Positions 8,137 to 19,640 of a DNA stretch of 64,000 bases are shown here, in pieces (within the stretch, counting starts at the first letter, position 1; each line of letters begins with the position of its first letter). The position numbers and the translations under genes are program-made. Under the pieces are notes generated by a model, which saw only the letters and a program-made list of their open reading frames with translations, searched no databases and was not told where the DNA came from. Source of the stretch: M3007 sp965249785 (lineage in GTDB: Bacteria; Bacteroidota; Bacteroidia; Chitinophagales; Saprospiraceae); the NCBI GenBank assembly GCA_965249785.1, contig CBDFMU010000026.1:248001-312000 (forward strand), in the 5' to 3' direction.

Positions 8137-9210
8137 TTGGAACAAAATCCTCCTTTTCAGCGCGGGCGCGGTGCTCAGATCAATCCTACCTCGAAGTACG
8201 AGCAAGTCGTGCGCGATGAGCAGCCTATTGACTGGTCATTGGTGCCGGAGGAATGGGAAGAGACGAGTCTGAAAACCGAATATTTGGAGACGCATCCAAA
8301 GACAATTCTAAATAAAGTGATCAGTGCCGATATTCCGCTGGAGTGGAGCCTGAATCCTTATCAGGGCTGCGAACATGGCTGCATTTATTGTTATGCCCGC
8401 AACACGCACCCGTATTGGGGCTACAGCGCAGGGCTTGATTTTGAACAAAAAATATTGATCAAACGCAACGCCGCGACCCTGCTGGAACAGCAACTGAAAA
8501 AGAAGAGCTGGAAGGCTGTACCAGTAATGTTCGCCGGTAACACAGACGTGTATCAGCCCGCCGAACGGAAGTTTGGGCTAACTCGCCAATGCCTCGAGGT
8601 ATTCTGGAAATACCGGCATCCAGTGAGTATTATCACCAAAAACAGCCTCATTTTACGCGACCTTGATCTGCTGACTTCCCTCGCGGCGGAACGTCTGGTG
8701 CACGTGGCGATTAGTATTACCACGTTGGAAGAGGAATTGCGACAATTTTTGGAGCCGCGCACCGCCTCCGTGAAACAGCGTCTGCATACTGTAGAAACGC
8801 TTACCAAAGCCGGAATCCCCGTATTTGTGATGATGGCCCCGATCATTCCCGGCTTGAACGATCACGAAATATTTGCTTTGGTGAAGGCTGCTGCCGATGC
8901 CGGGGCCTTGGGGGTGGGTCATAACATCGTCCGCTTGAACGGCGACGTGGGCGTTATTTTTGAAGATTGGCTGCGCAAAGCTATGCCCGACCGCGCTGAC
9001 AAAGTGCTGCATAAAATCCGGGATACGCACGGGGGAAATCTGCACGATCACCGGCCCGGTACGCGTATGCGCGGCGAAGGCAAAATAGCCGAGATGATCC
9101 ACGCTCAGATGCGCCTGGCTAAACGTAAGTACCTCGAAGGTCGCCAAATGCCAGCCTACAATCTCGATCTGCATGAACAACATAAATCGGCGCAATTACG
9201 GCTGTTTTGA
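8137..9210 (+). CDS. PA0069 family radical SAM protein
   Basis: A 357-residue radical SAM protein. The cluster motif CEHGCIYCYAR lies near residues 80-90, preceded by SLNPYQGC, and FAGNTDVYQP, ISITTLEEELR and MAPIIPGLND follow, all typical of the PA0069/Rv2578c family related to spore photoproduct lyase. It binds [4Fe-4S] and S-adenosylmethionine; the substrate is unknown. No ATG exists near the N-terminus, and an in-frame stop at 8119 limits the choice, so TTG at 8137 is the likely start (MEQNPPFQRGRG). The stop is at 9208-9210, and about 710 non-coding bases follow. Confidence 0.85.
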   Translation: MEQNPPFQRGRGAQINPTSKYEQVVRDEQPIDWSLVPEEWEETSLKTEYLETHPKTILNKVISADIPLEWSLNPYQGCEHGCIYCYARNTHPYWGYSAGLDFEQKILIKRNAATLLEQQLKKKSWKAVPVMFAGNTDVYQPAERKFGLTRQCLEVFWKYRHPVSIITKNSLILRDLDLLTSLAAERLVHVAISITTLEEELRQFLEPRTASVKQRLHTVETLTKAGIPVFVMMAPIIPGLNDHEIFALVKAAADAGALGVGHNIVRLNGDVGVIFEDWLRKAMPDRADKVLHKIRDTHGGNLHDHRPGTRMRGEGKIAEMIHAQMRLAKRKYLEGRQMPAYNLDLHEQHKSAQLRLF

Positions 9211-9922
9211 TGGGCGACTGCCAAGATGGGGCCTGCTCAAGGGTTGCCAATCCGCATTCATTAGGTTCGATGTGCCGCTTTCCCGACAATTAGGCGTGAT
9301 ATTTGATATATTTAAAAAATAATCAGGTTTGCCAGGATGGCTTTTTAAAGATTTAGCCATGTGTTTTTGTTTTTTAATAGCGTTAAATGTTGATCTTCAA
9401 CATTTTAATGACGACTATTGATTTTTATATCACTACCAGAAATACCCAAAAAAGTGTAGAATCCAACGTTTCATTCGCGCTTGTTTTTACCAAAAAACGG
9501 GTAGATGTCCGGCAACTTGCAAATTTTATACCCTTGCACAGCTAACAGAAGCGAATTGTTTCCCATACTTTTACGCCCGTTATTTTAATCCTCGGTTTTT
9601 TTCCTAAACGACTCACCGCCGCGTCTCTTAATCCCTAATGCTTACACGCCCCTGTCTCGCAGGGCCTTGCACCGATTGTTGTTAATCTGTTTCCTAAGCA
9701 TTACTCATTGACTGGGTAGGCGTATGCGCCTGCCGAGCGGTCAAACCCTATTTTTCTGCTCTTTTTAATAACTCCAGGATTGTAACACACAAGCAAGGCG
9801 ATAGGTGCTTTGGCTTATATTGCTGTTACACTTTGTGTTGCCTATTGCTTATTTACTTGTTGTCCTTTCTCTTTAATCATTCCCTCCCAATCAATTCTAT
9901 TAACCGTTTAAATAATTTCTTC
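9211..9922 (+). other. Non-coding gap before the giant secreted protein gene
   Basis: No gene is supported in about 710 bases. A perfect hairpin, AAATGTTGA (9385-9393) with TCAACATTT (9397-9405) and a 3-base loop, sits near the left end without a T-run. The right end (about 9791-9860) has a weak GCAA/TTGC phased element. A hydrophobic frame runs in from 9833 but lacks plausible coding character before the ATG at 9923. A long 5' leader is possible; no promoter with good spacing was seen. Confidence 0.4.
9791..9860. repeat. Degenerate GCAA/TTGC phased element
   Basis: GCAA at 9793 and TTGC at 9820, 9838 and 9845, with TTAC at 9853, keep partial 7-8 bp spacing. It lies just upstream of the start of the HYR protein gene. 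It is weaker than the other copies and may be only a relic. Confidence 0.3.
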
Positions 9923-12900
9923 ATGAAAAGTTTTACCCACCACCCCGTGGGGGCTCCGCAGAGCCTCTTCGTCAGTGCCAGCCTGCACCGACCCAATTAC
10001 CTGACCGGGCAGCCGGTTCTTTTCTGGTGTACGCTGATTAGCGGCCTGTTGTTACTGGCAATTGGGGCGCACGCACAGCCTTTCAACCAAACTGCTACGG
10101 CCTTTACTTCACCGCCAAACGTACCCGTTATTAATCCCCTCGCAAGTTTCAATGTCGGCCAACGCTCTGTTCCGGTTTTCGTTGACATTGACAATGACTG
10201 CGACAAAGACCTTTTTGTCGGTAATGCGGCGGGTTATATATTGTACTTCAAAAATGTAGGTACCGCTAGTGCTCCTACATTTGTGCAGCAAACGAATTTC
10301 GCTAACCCGATGAATGGGTTCAATGTGGGTAGCAATGCCAAGCCTGCTTTCGTGGACATAGATGCTGATGGCGATATGGACTGTTTTGTGGGTGCTGGTG
10401 ACGGTAAAGTACACGCCTTTAAAAATACGGGTACTATATTGGCTCCTGTTTTTGTAGAAATAAGCGGTCCAAATACCAATTTCTTCCTGGGTAATCCTTT
10501 CGATGGAGAAGATGTAGGGGCCAATGCATCGCCTGCTTTCCTTGATTTCGATAATGATGGCGACTTCGATTGTTTTGTATCCAGCAGCTCCAGTACCAAC
10601 TCCATTCACTATTTTCGTAATGATAGAGATGAAGCAAGTGCCGAATTTAATGAACTCACCGGTGCAGCTAATCCGCTCAATGGGGTCAACATCAATAGTA
10701 ATGCTGCCTTGACTACGCTTAATATAGATGGTGACGTAGATGTTGATATTTACACGGGTGTGTCAGATGGTACGTTTGTATACTTTAGTAATAATGGTAA
10801 CGGTACATTCTCACCCGGTAATGCTGGTCCGTTGGAAGATCCTTTTGCCGATCCAGCTATTAAGGATTTGGGAACGGGTACTCAATATGCGGCTCCGACT
10901 TTCGTAGATATTGATGGGGATGGCGATTTGGATTGTTTCTCCGGACGCAACAGCGGCGGATTTGTGTACTACCGGAATGATGCGCCTGCGGCTCCTCGCA
11001 CGATGGCTTGTAAGCCCTACTTTGTTACGCTAAGTGCCAATGGTCAGGTAACTATTGTACCAAACAATCCAGCGGTAGCGAATGCCTTGTATTTGAGCAG
11101 CACTTTTAACTGCTTTAGTGAGTTGTCGTTTGTGGTTACGAATAGCGGTACACTCAGCTTTACTTGTGCTGACGCTACAAATACTACCCTTAACCCTACT
11201 GGTACTCCGACCGCTTCTACACTCACCTTGCGCGCCACAGATGCAGCGGGCAATACGGCTACTTGTTCTTCCACCGTCACAGTGCTTGATAAGACCGGAC
11301 CAGTGCCAAATACAGCAGTTTTACTTCCGGTAACACTGGATATTTGTGCTGTAAGTGCTTTTCCAGCCAGCTATACACCCACGGCTACGGATGTTTGTCC
11401 TACCACAGCCGTAAGCGGCGTAGCATCTCCCTCGACTTTGCCTGCCTCGGTAGGACCAAAAACAATCACCTGGACTTATACCGATAGTCATGGTAATACG
11501 AGCACTCAGACTCAGACATTCAACGTCGTGGCTAATGCGCCGCCGAGCTTTACCAGCAGCTGCCCTACTACGACGGTCAATCTGACCAGCAATTCTCTCA
11601 ATCCTTGTGGCTATACGGGCACGGCTTTCACGGCTCCTATTGCTACGGATTGCGAAACGCCGATTACTTATACCAGCAATTATACTCCCAGTTCCTTTTT
11701 TCCGGTTGGGCCGAACAATGTGACGTATGCGGCTACGGATGCCAGCGGCAACACGGGCTATTGCAACTTCATCGTCATGGTGCGCGATAGCATTGCGCCA
11801 ACCGTCACGGTCACTTCCGCTTGCCCAACCAGCCCAGTAAATCCTGTTCCGAACGATCAAGGTGTTTGCGGAGCGGTTTACACCTGGACAGCACCCACTT
11901 ACACGGCCACCGACAACTGTGGCGGTGCGGTCACGGTGACGACCAATTTTGTTTCCGGGTCGGTATTACCGATCGGTGCAGATACGATAGTCTACAAGGC
12001 CACGGATATTTCGGGTAACACGACTACTTTCTGTTCTTTTATAGTGAGGGTAATAGATAATCAAAGCCCTTCGATCACTTGCCCGGTTTCGACCACTATT
12101 GGCACTGCGCCCGGCACTTGCGTGGCGTACGTAAATGTGGTTCGCCCTTCGGCTACAGACAACTGCTTTGCAGCGGTAGTAGAGACCAACGGCGGTGGCA
12201 TGGTACAGGCAACTACGTTACCACGTACCCAGACTTTGCCAATTGGACCGACTACTTTCTATTTCCGTGCTGGCGATGAAGCAGCCCCTACGCCTAATAC
12301 GGCTACTTGCTCCTACACAATCACCGTAGTGGATAATGAAAAGCCAAAATTTGTTGGTTGCCCATCTAATGTGAATATGGCCGCCGATGCGAATGGCTGT
12401 ACCAAGACTGTTGCCTGGACAACTCCAACCGTAACTGATAACTGTACCCCTCCAGTAGGGCCATATAGTGCTGTCATCAGTGGAAGCTGGGCAGGAACGG
12501 TGACTGTCAGTTCTTTCGCCGGAGATAACAATACCTATGATTTCAGAGAAGGAATCAGTACCGTTACTTATACGGTTAGCGATGGTGCTACTACGCCTAA
12601 CACGGCAGTTTGTTCGTTCACCGTTAGAGTAACCAACACAATCGCTCCGACTATCAGTTGCCCAGCTCCTGCTGCGCCAGTAGTAGTCAGCCCTGGTGCC
12701 AATTGCCTCTATACATTGACGGCCAGCAATCTGACCGGCATAACTTCTACCGCTACCGGGGTTTGTGATCCTGGTACTATTACTTACTACAATAGTGCTG
12801 GTGCACAGCTCAATACTGGCAGCTCTACGCTTGGCCTGGGTACTTATACACTTACCGCCCGTGCCACCGATGCGTCGAACAACAGCAGTTCTTGCACATT

Positions 12901-15900
12901 CAGTCTACAAGTGATTGACCAGACAGCACCTACTTTGGTGTCTTGTCCACCGAATATTACTATCAATAGCGCAGCGAATCTGTGTGGTGCTAATCCAACC
13001 TGGGCTGCACCAGTCTACACCGACAATTGCAGCCAAACTATTACAGTTACCAGAACTACCACCCCTGGTTTGAACACGCCTAATACGGCAGTGACGACCA
13101 ACAATAATGGTGGTTTTTTCCCAGTCGGGGTGACCACGGTGAATTTCATTGCCAAAGATGCTCCTGCTTCGCCATACATCAACATCTCCTGTTCGATAGT
13201 GGTCACGGTAATTGATAATACCAAACCAGTAATAACCAACTGTCCAAGCGCGCAGGTGGTCGTAAACACAAGTGCCATCGGCTGTACAGCAAGCCATTCT
13301 TTGCTTACGCCTACAGTGACGGACAACTGTCCAAGTACACTCACCACCTTGCCTGCGTACACGGTTACGTACACATTGAGTGGAGCTACTACTGCCACTG
13401 CCACGTCTTATAGCAGTACGCCGATCACGCTCAATCTGGGCCTGACCACGGTTGTTTATACGGCTACGGATAACTCCCCTGCTAGTAACTCCACGGCTTG
13501 CACTTACGTCATTCGCGTAGCAGATCTCACGCCACCAGTTATCAACTGTCCGGCGAATCAGAATATCGTCGCTACCTCCGGCTGTTCGGCTACTTCGGCT
13601 ACCTGGGCTGACGCAACCGCCTCCGACAACTGTAGCATGGTGAGCAGTATTGCCGGCCCTACTTTCATCAGTGGTCCAAGTTCAGTCACTGTTAGCGGCA
13701 CCAGCCTGGCCAGGTTTGGTACTTTCCCATCTGGTATCACGGTACTTGGCTATACGGCTACGGACAATGCTGGTAATTTGGCCAGCTGTACTTTCCAGAT
13801 TTTTGTCAAGGAAAATGTTGCTCCGGTAATTACTTGTCCGGTGGCTAACATTACGGTGAGTACCGATGCTGCCACTTGTACCCGTACTCTTACCCCAAGT
13901 CTGTTGGGTACCAACCCAGTGGCATCGGATAACTGTAATCTAATCGGGGTTACAAACAGTTTACAGTCGGTTATACCAGCTCCAGTACGCGGTCCACTGG
14001 ATGCTCCATACGTGGTTACATTCACTGCTACCGATGCCTCCGGCAACACAGCAGCTTGTACTCGCAGCATCGTGGTGCTTGATCAGGTAAAACCAGTATT
14101 GATTTGCCCTGCTCAGCCTTTCACCTATACTATTCCTGCTGGCAGTGGCAACTCTTGCGTAGAAAATGGCAACAATGGTTCAGCAGACCCCAACTTTGTT
14201 AGCTCTTCTTCCTATACCTACTGCTACGGATAACTGTACGGCTACTGGCTCCTTGAGCATTATTCGTACTCCTGGCCAACCGGGGCAGTACTGTGTGAAT
14301 ACAGTAAATACCTTGCAGTGGCAAACTACCGATGGTAGTGGGAACCTCAGTACTTGTACGCAGCAAATTACTATTGTAGCTTCTTGCACACCGACTTCTG
14401 CTCCAATTCTGGGTTGCAATAGCGGTACAGCGGTTATATTAACGGATGCACCTGGCTGTCCAGCTTCGGTGATTGTTACGCCCGCTTCGCTTGGCCTGTC
14501 GGCTACGGACAATTGCGGAAATGCAATTACTATCACGCCATCCTCGATGACGTTAAGTGCTACTAATGTGGCGCAAAACATCACCTTTACTGCCACCGTA
14601 GGTCAGAATAGTACCACTTGCGTCAAATCAATCACCGTGAATCGCGCCGTTGAAATATGCGGCAACGGTATTGACGATGACTGCGATCCGGCCACTTCTG
14701 ATGTTTGTCCAACGAATCCTCCACCGAGCTTTACTAACTGTCCAACTGCGCCGAACGTATTGACGGTAAATGCAGCTAACTGCTCGGCTACTGCTACGTT
14801 TACAGCACCTGCTACCAATCCAGTGGGACTTGCCGTGACGACTACTGGTGCTACTTCGCCTTTCTCCGGTACTTCTACGATTACTTATACGGCGAGCAAT
14901 GCGAACGGCACGGCTACTTGTGTTAGAACAGTAATTGTGAATCCAGCCGCTGCTGAAGTTTGTGGTAACGGTATTGACGATGATTGCGATGGACTGGTGG
15001 ATGCTGCCGATCCCGATTGCGGTGGTGGTAACCCAACTGCCTGTGCAGTAGTTCGTCGTGCTGCTAGCGATGGCTTGGCTAATGACTATTATGGTAACAG
15101 TGTAGATGTGGATGGCGACCTCGCTGTAGTAGGTGCTTATTACGACGATAACCCAGGCATGAACAGCGGTTCCGCTTATGTGCTGGCCCGTGGTGCAGGT
15201 GATACCTGGCTACAAGTAGCTAAACTTAGCCCAACCGATGGTACTTCCAGTGCTGGTGACTGGTTTGGTCGCAGCGTGGCTATTGATGGCGATTACATCG
15301 TAGTAGGTGCTCCACAAGAGGCTGGTTCGGGTGCAGTGTATGTGTTCCATAAAGGCGCAACGTCTGCTACCTGGACGCAAGTGGCTCGTCTAGTGGATCC
15401 AACTGGTGTTGCTGGTGATCAATTGGGTTACTCGGTGGCTATTAGCGGCGATTATATTATCGCAGGTGCGCCAAATGACGAACCAACGGGGAATCCTGCC
15501 GGCAATAATGACGGCTCAGTTTCCATTTACCAGCGCAACTTGATTACGAGCACGTGGAGTCTGGTTAGAAAACGCGTCGCGACGGATGCTATGCCAGGTG
15601 ATGCGTATGGTTCCAGCGTTTCTATTGATGGAGATTACGCAGCAGTTGGTGCGCCATTGGATGATTATGCAGGCAATAAAACCAATGCCGGCTCGGTGTA
15701 TGTACTCGAAAACCTGGCAAATGCCTGGTCGGAGATCGCTCACCAGCACGCATCTGACTATTTGAAAGATGATAACTACGGTACCAGCGTCAGTATTAGC
15801 GGTGCTAATCTGTTGGTAGGTGCGCCTATGAATGACATCAGTGCCAAACAAAATGCTGGCTCGGTCTACATCCTGTTCCAGGATGAAGGTGGCCCGAATG

Positions 15901-16547
15901 CCTGGGGAGAAACAGAGGATCTGATTGCCGACGATTTCACTGCGGCTGACCAGTTCGGTATTAGTGTCGCGGTGGATGGTGATGTAGCGGTCATTGGCGC
16001 GCATTACGACGACGTGCATGGTTTCCACTCCGGTTCGGCTTACATTTTTGATGGCTCCGGTGGCTGGTTGCAAGTAGCTAAATTAGATGATGTGGCTGGT
16101 GACCAGAATGACAACTTCGGTTATGCCGTTGGCCTCAGTGGTACCACGGTGATCGTTGGTTCCTGGAAAGACGACAACCTCGGCGCAGCTGACCAAGGCT
16201 CGGTGTCTATTTTCGACAATTGTTCCGATTTCTTACAATCGCAAGCCGAAAATCGCGAACAAGAAGAAACCGCCACTCCATTGCCTGCGAAGGCTGGCAC
16301 AGTGCTGTGTGCACCTAACCCGGCTACCGACATCATCAATATAGATGTCACGTTGCCGCAAGAGGAAGCAGTACGTATTACGGTCTGTGATGCAACAGGT
16401 CGTCTCCTCGAAACCGTATTCGATGGCAAATCCGCCGCAGAAGCGCGCTTTAAGTGGGATGGTGGCCGTTATGGTCGCGGGATGTATTTCATCCGCGTAC
16501 AATCGGCTAGTGTCAGCAAAGTAGTGTCCGTGACCATACTTCGCTAA
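9923..16547 (+). CDS. Giant secreted FG-GAP/HYR protein with T9SS type A sorting domain, one frameshift
   Basis: Two frames (9923-14233 and about 14163-16547) encode one protein of about 2200 residues. The start is the ATG at 9923; a hydrophobic signal segment ends in AIGAHAQ near residue 52. Next come VCBS/FG-GAP-like repeats with calcium-loop motifs (DIDADGDMDCFVG, FDNDGDFDCFV), then about a dozen HYR domains (repeated PTATDNC and CPA words), two MopE-type motifs (EICGNGIDDDCD, EVCGNGIDDDCDG) and an FG-GAP propeller (repeated GDYIVVGAP/GSAYV blocks). It ends in a T9SS type A domain (APNPATDIINIDV, GRYGRGMYFIRV). It is probably exported to the surface for adhesion or matrix formation. The frame is lost between 14163 and 14230; a one-base surplus near the pyrimidine run before PIPTATDNC would explain it. 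Confidence 0.88.
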
Positions 16548-16604
16548 CAGTACAGGAGGACCTGGTTCTCCTTCCAGTTTTAAAATGAATGAATGATCAT
16601 AACA

Positions 16605-16643
16605 GAGGCCGTCCCGGAGCAATCCGGGGCGGCCTCGTTTTTT
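16605..16643 (+). terminator. Rho-independent terminator after the HYR protein gene
   Basis: GAGGCCGTCCCGG (16605-16617) pairs with CCGGGGCGGCCTC (16624-16636) with one G-U pair around a 6-base loop AGCAAT, and G plus six T follow. It is 58 bases after the stop. Confidence 0.88.
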
Positions 16644-16872
16644 ATAGTGCTATAAATATAAACTCCCTTCGGAAATATAGAAATGGGTTAAAAAGCTACC
16701 AATGAAATTGCAAGTATCACCTAAGTGAATGATTTCATTGACCACTTGACCATTGCTTTCACTGCGTTAAGATGACAGCATCCAGAAAACGGATAGTTGA
16801 GCGTTTCCCTTAATCTATCGGCAGCGTAAAGTGGTTTTTAAACACCCAGTTTCCGTCGTGAATAAAACGATA

Positions 16873-16908
16873 GAGGCCGCCCGGAGCAATCCGAAGCGGC
16901 CTCATTTT
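16873..16908. terminator. Second, related hairpin terminator
   Basis: GAGGCCGC (16873-16880) pairs with GCGGCCTC (16896-16903), with the same AGCAAT loop as the hairpin at 16605. T-rich tracts flank it on the right (+ strand) and, less well, on the left when read as the - strand. It lies just beyond the S41 protease stop at 16924, so it may serve that leftward gene. Confidence 0.7.
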
Positions 16909-16923
16909 TATTGGCAAAAAAAT

Positions 16924-18555
16924 TTATCGTGTTATGCCAAGCAAAGTCTTATACCGCACCGGATCATTCAACAAACGAACTGCCTCATCCACTTCGGGAT
17001 CATTTTTTAGCCCCTTGCGCACTTTGCCACGCTGAAAATAGTAGCGACCCACGATTTCCTGCTCAATTTCGTGGACGATGCGCGCCTTGTTTTTTTCCAA
17101 AGCGACCTTTTTCTCGGCAGCCATTTTCTTGGTCAGATCGTCAAAATCGGGGCCCAGCGTAATATTTTCATTGGCCGCAGCAGCCCGCAGCTCTCCCATT
17201 TTTTGCTCCGCCACGGTTTGATAAGTAAAATTCTTGCCCTGTACAAAACTGTTGAATTCATCCCAGTTCGTGAAATTAAAGAGTTCTACCGAATCAATCG
17301 TGGCGTGTTTGAGCGCAAACTGCGTAGCGTAATCAAAAATTATGTTTTGATCCAGCAAAGCCTTCACCACGCCAGTGGCCGTATCGTGGGGCAGCGCGAC
17401 ATCAGGTTTGATGCCGCCGCCATCGGAAACCGGGCGGCCACCACGGGTTTTGAACTGGCCGCGCTCCGTTTCAGGAATATCCACGGGTTTGCCGTCTTTG
17501 TAGCGCACCGCCTGGATGCAGCGACCGGAAGGCGTGTAATATTTAGCCGTAGTCAGTTTGATTTTGGAGTTGTAACCGATGTCTTTCATGTTCTGTACCA
17601 GGCCTTTACCGAAACTGCGCTGGCCCATAATGACCGCGCGGTCCAAATCCTGCAACGCCCCGGAAGTAACTTCGCTGGCCGAAGCACTGTGCGCGTCCAC
17701 CAGCACAACCACCGGAATGGTTTCGTCCACCGCCGGATTTTGGGTTTTGAAAGAAATATTCCACTCCGGCACCTTGCCTTTGGTGCTTACCACGAACTCG
17801 CCCTGGGGTACAAACACATTCACGAGATTGACGGCTTCATTGAGCAAACCGCCACCATTGCCCCGCAAATCGAGGATGACCCCCTTGAGACCAGCGTCTT
17901 TATTTTTCATGGCGCGCAACGCGTTGGCTACATTTTCCCCGGCATCCTGGGTATAAGTGGTTAGGTTGATGTAGCCAATATGATCGGCTACCAGGCCCGA
18001 GTGCGGCACATTGGGAATATTCACTTCGTCGCGCAATAGCTTGATCTTCAAATCCTTACTTTCGCCTGGCCGACGTACGGTCAATTCTGCCTCCGTGCCG
18101 GGAAAGCCGCGCAAAAAATCCAGCACTTGCTCTTGGGTTTTGCCCTTGGCACTTTGTCCATCCACGCTCACGATGGCATCGCCAACTTTAAGGCCTGCTT
18201 TATGAGCCGGACTGGTTTCGTAAATTTCGGAGATGACCACCCAGTCACCGATGTTTTTGGCCACGGCACCCACGCCGTTATATTTGCCATCGGTTTGGAT
18301 GCGATAGCCTTCGATGTCGGTTTCGGAAAAATAGTTGGTGTACGGATCGAGGCCGCCGAGCATCGCGTCCATGCCCCGCCGCATCACCTGGTTAGGATCA
18401 AGTTCATCCACATACGCCTGATTAAGTTCCTTATAGGCATTAGCAAAAATTTCGAGGTTTTTGGATATTTCAAAATAGCGGCGTTGTCCATGCGCGGGTA
18501 CAACAAGCAGGCTTAGAGCAACGAAAAAGGGGAAGGCGAAACGTATTTTGTACAT
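16924..18555 (-). CDS. C-terminal processing protease (S41 family, CtpA-like)
   Basis: A 543-residue periplasmic protease. The signal peptide (MYKIRFAFPFFVALSLLVVP, then AHGQ) gives export. A PDZ domain is at about residues 85-170 (GVGAVAKNIGDWVVISEI). The S41 protease core (GYINLTTYTQDAGENV, LDLRGNGGGLLNEAV) contains the catalytic Ser in SASASEV and Lys in GQRSFGKGLVQ. A C-terminal helical extension rich in Lys/Glu (about 430-520) is typical of Bacteroidota members. It degrades or trims envelope proteins from the C-terminus. The neighbours give no partner. The GKG motif and Ser are intact, so it should be active. Confidence 0.92.
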   Translation of the reverse strand: MYKIRFAFPFFVALSLLVVPAHGQRRYFEISKNLEIFANAYKELNQAYVDELDPNQVMRRGMDAMLGGLDPYTNYFSETDIEGYRIQTDGKYNGVGAVAKNIGDWVVISEIYETSPAHKAGLKVGDAIVSVDGQSAKGKTQEQVLDFLRGFPGTEAELTVRRPGESKDLKIKLLRDEVNIPNVPHSGLVADHIGYINLTTYTQDAGENVANALRAMKNKDAGLKGVILDLRGNGGGLLNEAVNLVNVFVPQGEFVVSTKGKVPEWNISFKTQNPAVDETIPVVVLVDAHSASASEVTSGALQDLDRAVIMGQRSFGKGLVQNMKDIGYNSKIKLTTAKYYTPSGRCIQAVRYKDGKPVDIPETERGQFKTRGGRPVSDGGGIKPDVALPHDTATGVVKALLDQNIIFDYATQFALKHATIDSVELFNFTNWDEFNSFVQGKNFTYQTVAEQKMGELRAAAANENITLGPDFDDLTKKMAAEKKVALEKNKARIVHEIEQEIVGRYYFQRGKVRKGLKNDPEVDEAVRLLNDPVRYKTLLGITR

Positions 18556-18713
18556 GATGTAGAATTGTGTTTAGAAAAATAGTACGACTGGCATCGCCGG
18601 TTGGGGCTTATGGACAAACAGCCGGGCATTAACGATAAAAAGCAGTGATTTAGTGGCGATTGGCCCTGCAATTCCTACTTTGACAGAGTGGTGACTTCAA
18701 ATGATGTAAAGTG

Positions 18714-18738
18714 GTAGTCTCGCTTTAGGTGAGACTAC
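18714..18738. terminator. Hairpin downstream of the alpha/beta hydrolase gene
   Basis: GTAGTCTC (18714-18721) pairs with GAGACTAC (18731-18738) around a 9-base loop. It lies 11 bases past the hydrolase stop on the - strand. On the + strand a T6 run ends at 18750; on the - strand the T-tract is weak, so the direction is uncertain. Confidence 0.5.
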
Positions 18739-18748
18739 TACGGCTTTT

Positions 18749-19507
18749 TTACCCCAAAAATCGCTGCAACACTGCCAGCAACTCCACTGGCTGATCGGCG
18801 TGTACCCAATGCCCTGCGTCGTCTAAAGTCACTATTTCCGCCTGCGGAAATAAGGTTTTAATCAAAGGAATATCGGCATCCGTGATATAGTCGGAGTCGC
18901 TGCCGCGCACAAAAAGAGTTGGTTTATCGAAAGGCTCCCCCGTGACCGGAGCCAGAATATCGGCATAATGTTGCCAGAGCACCGGCAAATTCATTTTCCA
19001 GGAAAAAGTATTGTCATTTTCGCGAGTCAGATTTTTCAACAAAAACTGCCGGGTACCGAAATCGGAAATACGTTTGGCGAGATAATCATCCGCCTGCTGG
19101 CGTGTAGTAATAGTCGTCAAATCCAGACCCATTAACGCTTGAAAAATGTCGCCCTGATTATCGTTTCCGGCTCTTGGCGCAATATCCACGATCACCAATC
19201 GCTCCACGACATCTGGATTACTAAGTGCCAACTGCATCGCTACCTTACCTCCCATACTATGACCAACCACGGCAGAGCTGAATATCCAGCGGTCTTCCAG
19301 AAACTGGCGCACATCCTCCGCCATGTCGGCGTAGGTATGCTCCGACACGTGCGGCGACCGTCCGTGGTTGCGCAGATCGGGCACGACCACGGTATGGGTC
19401 GCGGATAATCCTTTGGCAATGGTTTGCCAGTTATCAGAAAAGCCAAACAATCCGTGCAAGATCAGCATTGGACTGCCCTGACCGTATTCGCGGGCGTAAA
19501 GTTCCAT
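18749..19507 (-). CDS. Alpha/beta hydrolase (YbfF-like esterase)
   Basis: A 252-residue alpha/beta-hydrolase. The start MELYAREYGQG at 19507 is chosen because the family begins there; an upstream in-frame ATG at 19579 would add a 24-residue hydrophobic leader. The oxyanion region LILHGLFGFSDNW, the nucleophile elbow GHSMGGK and the terminal His motif GHWVHADQP are present, with VVPDLRNHGRSPH between them. This is the pattern of the YbfF/abhydrolase-11 esterases. The substrate is unknown; it is probably cytoplasmic. The leader in the longer version could instead be a real membrane segment. Confidence 0.82.
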   Translation of the reverse strand: MELYAREYGQGSPMLILHGLFGFSDNWQTIAKGLSATHTVVVPDLRNHGRSPHVSEHTYADMAEDVRQFLEDRWIFSSAVVGHSMGGKVAMQLALSNPDVVERLVIVDIAPRAGNDNQGDIFQALMGLDLTTITTRQQADDYLAKRISDFGTRQFLLKNLTRENDNTFSWKMNLPVLWQHYADILAPVTGEPFDKPTLFVRGSDSDYITDADIPLIKTLFPQAEIVTLDDAGHWVHADQPVELLAVLQRFLG

Positions 19508-19640
19508 AATAATTAAAAAGGCAAAAAAACCAATTAGCAAGTTGGGCAATACGACATCCCAATTTAGGCGGGAAGGCAAAAATGATTATATTTTTTCAAT
19601 ACGGGAGTAAGTGATGGAGAACAGTTTTATGTGAGAAAGT

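Larger units (their letters stand above)
16548..16923. other. Convergent gap holding two related terminators
   Basis: The 376 bases between the HYR protein gene and the leftward S41 protease gene contain two near-identical hairpins (16605-16643 and 16873-16908) and no gene. The words before each hairpin are also similar, which suggests a local duplication of the terminator region of one gene. Confidence 0.55.

Noticed and set aside
9833..9922. Upstream extension of the HYR protein start to 9833
   Set aside because: The extension overlaps the phased repeat and adds a second hydrophobic stretch; the ATG at 9923 gives a plausible signal region.
10109..10609. Leftward open frame under the FG-GAP repeats
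   Set aside because: It mirrors the Asp/Gly-rich repeat codons of the + strand gene and has no independent support.
17071..17964. 297-codon + strand open frame opposite the S41 protease gene
   Set aside because: The protease frame has clear motifs and a signal peptide; the opposite frame shows no domain.
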